The position numbers and the translations under genes were made by a program. Shown piece by piece: positions 3,678-5,337 of a stretch of 5,337 nt of DNA. The stretch spans positions 1 through 5,337 of the forward strand of contig JAIXVT010000221.1 of NCBI GenBank assembly GCA_027482725.1. The letters are read 5' to 3'. Origin of the DNA: Pseudomonadota bacterium (GTDB lineage Bacteria > Bdellovibrionota > UBA1018 > CAIMNF01). Numbering within the stretch: the first letter of the stretch is position 1; each line of letters starts with the position of its first letter. The notes beneath the pieces were generated by a model that saw nothing but the letters and a program-made list of their open reading frames with translations, had not been told where the DNA came from and did not search any database.

Positions 3678-5337
3678 TTCTTAAGCCTTTCCAAAGGAAA
3701 TAATCACCAAAAAACATGGCCGTTAACCCTAAAGCCAGCAATAAACCAAGACTCCTTGCGGGTACAAAATAGGCAAAACAAAAACACAACGACATTCCAA
3801 TCACCGAAATGGTGAGCATTCCCGCACCAAGACCTAGGGTGTTTTGCTGACGACTCGTCCCTAGTTTTCGCGAATTCCATAGAAACTGAATCAGGTTGTC
3901 ACCAGACAGACCGACTAAAGTACAAGCAAATAGGCACGAAATAAAATAGATCGGAGCTTGAAACATCCATAAAAGTGCCAGAATCGTAAATGGACCCCAA
4001 AACGCAGAAACTAAAATTTTCCAGATTTCTCGATAACCCTCGTGATAAGACAACCAAACCAGCACAGCGCCCACAAGCAAAAGACTCACGACCAGACTTT
4101 CTAATAGTGTGCTATTGATTCTATGGCCCATATCCGAATAGGCATTCAATCCACCCGCAACAAAACATTCACCATCGCACCGGTCTTTGATTTTTTTGTT
4201 AAGTTCAACAATGTTATTGGTTTCGGTATCTTTCCAATAAAACACAAACCTTTCTTCACCATATTGTGAAAGCCACCGCTTAAATGCCGTGCTCTTTTTT
4301 ATTTCTAGTGCGTAAGAACTTTTTCGTGAAGGCTCCGTAGAAAAAACTTGATCCAAAACATCATCACTTCTTTCAATCACGGTCACTTCTTTTAAAGACT
4401 TTAAAAATGCATAAAGCGCCTCTTTTCTCTCGGGAGTAGCGTAAGACTCAAAAACCAAGCTCATTTGCGTCAAATAACCTCGTGACTTTTTCAGGTAGTC
4501 CAACCCTTGTCGGAACGGATGAGACATATCAAAGGCATTTTCTGGCCGCTCTTGAAAGTAAAAGTGTTGGGCCCCCCAAAGCCCTACCGGAAACACCAAA
4601 AAACATAAATAAACGACATATTTGTGCAGAACGATAGATTTTAGTTTTTGATCTATTCTAAGCCAAAACCCAAAAAATGGTGGACGAACCCAATTTTGAA
4701 TCGCTTTCCACTCGTTCATCAGTGCAGGCAACACAAAAAAAACAATAGCGAACTCAATCAATGACCCTATTCCAGCAGCCCAACCAAATCGTCGAATCAT
4801 ACCCAAATCCGAAAATCCTAGGCTCCAAAAGCCGAGTAAAGTAGTAAATGAAGTGAGAAAACTGGGCACCAGAATTCTTCGATATGCAGAGCGCCAGCTA
4901 CTACTCATTCGTAACGCCGAGAGAAGAATAAAATCTTCAATACAGGCTACAGCGAGCATCAAAGGAAGATTACTCGACAATATATCAACGGGAAATTTTA
5001 AAAATCCCATAAGTCCTTTTAATAGGACCCCAGTGATGACGAGGCTTGAAACTAAAATGGTACCGCTTAACCACGTTCTAAAAAAAAGGAAGCACCACAT
5101 AAAAAGAACAAATGCGATGAGAATATTAAGCCACTCTATCCACCGATAACCCTCGTCTACGTAATGTTGGTATAGAGCCTCTCCCGTGAAACGTGCTTCA
5201 ATAGCTGTGTTGTTCAAAAAACCCTTAAACCAGTTAATTATTCGTTGAGCGTCGCCGAGCGCATATTCACTGTTAAAATACAGTTCAAACATTAAATCAA
5301 CATGATCAACACCAATGGGGAAAAGGGTTCCACGCCA
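3670..5337 (-). CDS. RND/MMPL-superfamily transporter, C-terminal 555 residues (5' end outside window)
   Basis: The frame stays open through the right edge. Fifteen codons (WRGTLFPIGVDHVDL) precede the first methionine at 5292, so that methionine is probably internal and the gene starts outside. Counting from the edge, the visible protein begins late in the first periplasmic domain and reaches the characteristic FTGEALYQHY (50-59). Five membrane segments follow at about 69-87, 92-112, 121-142, 154-175 and 183-206, then a cytoplasmic linker, a seventh at about 239-258, a periplasmic domain at about 259-411, and five more from 412 to 548. This is the second half-and-half plan of RND proteins. 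Acidic residues sit in the fourth segment (E134-D135) and tenth (GLSGD, D480), where MMPL proteins carry proton-relay residues. Substrates of this family are often lipids or hydrophobic compounds. The gene overlaps the SDR gene by 8 nt. HpnN-like or aryl-polyene-type exporters are possible, but unproven. Confidence 0.9.
   Translation of the reverse strand, partial: WRGTLFPIGVDHVDLMFELYFNSEYALGDAQRIINWFKGFLNNTAIEARFTGEALYQHYVDEGYRWIEWLNILIAFVLFMWCFLFFRTWLSGTILVSSLVITGVLLKGLMGFLKFPVDILSSNLPLMLAVACIEDFILLSALRMSSSWRSAYRRILVPSFLTSFTTLLGFWSLGFSDLGMIRRFGWAAGIGSLIEFAIVFFVLPALMNEWKAIQNWVRPPFFGFWLRIDQKLKSIVLHKYVVYLCFLVFPVGLWGAQHFYFQERPENAFDMSHPFRQGLDYLKKSRGYLTQMSLVFESYATPERKEALYAFLKSLKEVTVIERSDDVLDQVFSTEPSRKSSYALEIKKSTAFKRWLSQYGEERFVFYWKDTETNNIVELNKKIKDRCDGECFVAGGLNAYSDMGHRINSTLLESLVVSLLLVGAVLVWLSYHEGYREIWKILVSAFWGPFTILALLWMFQAPIYFISCLFACTLVGLSGDNLIQFLWNSRKLGTSRQQNTLGLGAGMLTISVIGMSLCFCFAYFVPARSLGLLLALGLTAMFFGDYFLWKGLRNE

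Noticed and set aside
4853..5149. 98-codon plus-strand frame opposite the transporter
   Set aside because: It is antisense to clear membrane segments of the RND protein and matches no family plan.
1..5337. CRISPR array, tRNA, rRNA, insertion sequence or attachment site
   Set aside because: I saw no regularly spaced repeats, cloverleaf-like sequence, transposase frame or terminal inverted repeats in the window.

Overview
The window is nearly all coding. Six genes on the minus strand face one gene that enters from the left on the plus strand. The anchor is the Holliday-junction branch-migration pair RuvA and RuvB, both complete and both recognisable at residue level. The RND/MMPL-type membrane protein at the right end also fits a bacterium with a cell envelope that exports lipids or other hydrophobic compounds. 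RuvB resembles those of Deltaproteobacteria or Bdellovibrionota in general style, but I would not fix the lineage from this window.

Layout, left to right. Positions 1-223 (+) hold the 3' end of a small XRE-type helix-turn-helix gene whose C-terminal tail resembles antitoxin-type regulators. It converges on ruvB (220-1239, -), and the two stop codons share bases inside a 25-nt hairpin. Upstream of ruvB on the same strand are a two-helix membrane protein of DUF2335 type (1244-1654, GTG start) and a 68-residue basic protein I do not recognise (1647-1853). ruvA (1923-2582) follows. The classical ruvA-ruvB neighbourhood is therefore split by two small, tightly packed genes: the 68-residue gene overlaps the membrane-protein gene by 8 nt, and that gene ends 4 nt before ruvB. 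No ruvC is visible.

Upstream of ruvA is a 150-nt intergenic stretch with two near-identical small hairpins that expose GGA in the loop and a 14-bp palindrome between them. Beyond it lies a separate, more AT-rich two-gene unit: an RND/MMPL-type transporter that runs off the right edge (3670-5337) and an extended short-chain dehydrogenase/epimerase (2733-3677). The two overlap by 8 nt and are probably translationally coupled. The SDR protein lacks the usual YxxxK spacing in its active site.

RuvA and RuvB together form the branch-migration motor in recombinational repair. The two genes between them may be passengers or may tie ruvB expression to a promoter of their own, since an extended -10 motif lies just in front of the 68-residue gene. 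The transporter and SDR pair looks like part of a lipid, glycolipid or secondary-metabolite locus that continues to the right, but the substrate cannot be read from the sequence. Nothing here amounts to a demonstrable new system. The best leads are the cassette between ruvA and ruvB, the displaced SDR tyrosine, the hairpin pair before ruvA and the shared-stop hairpin.
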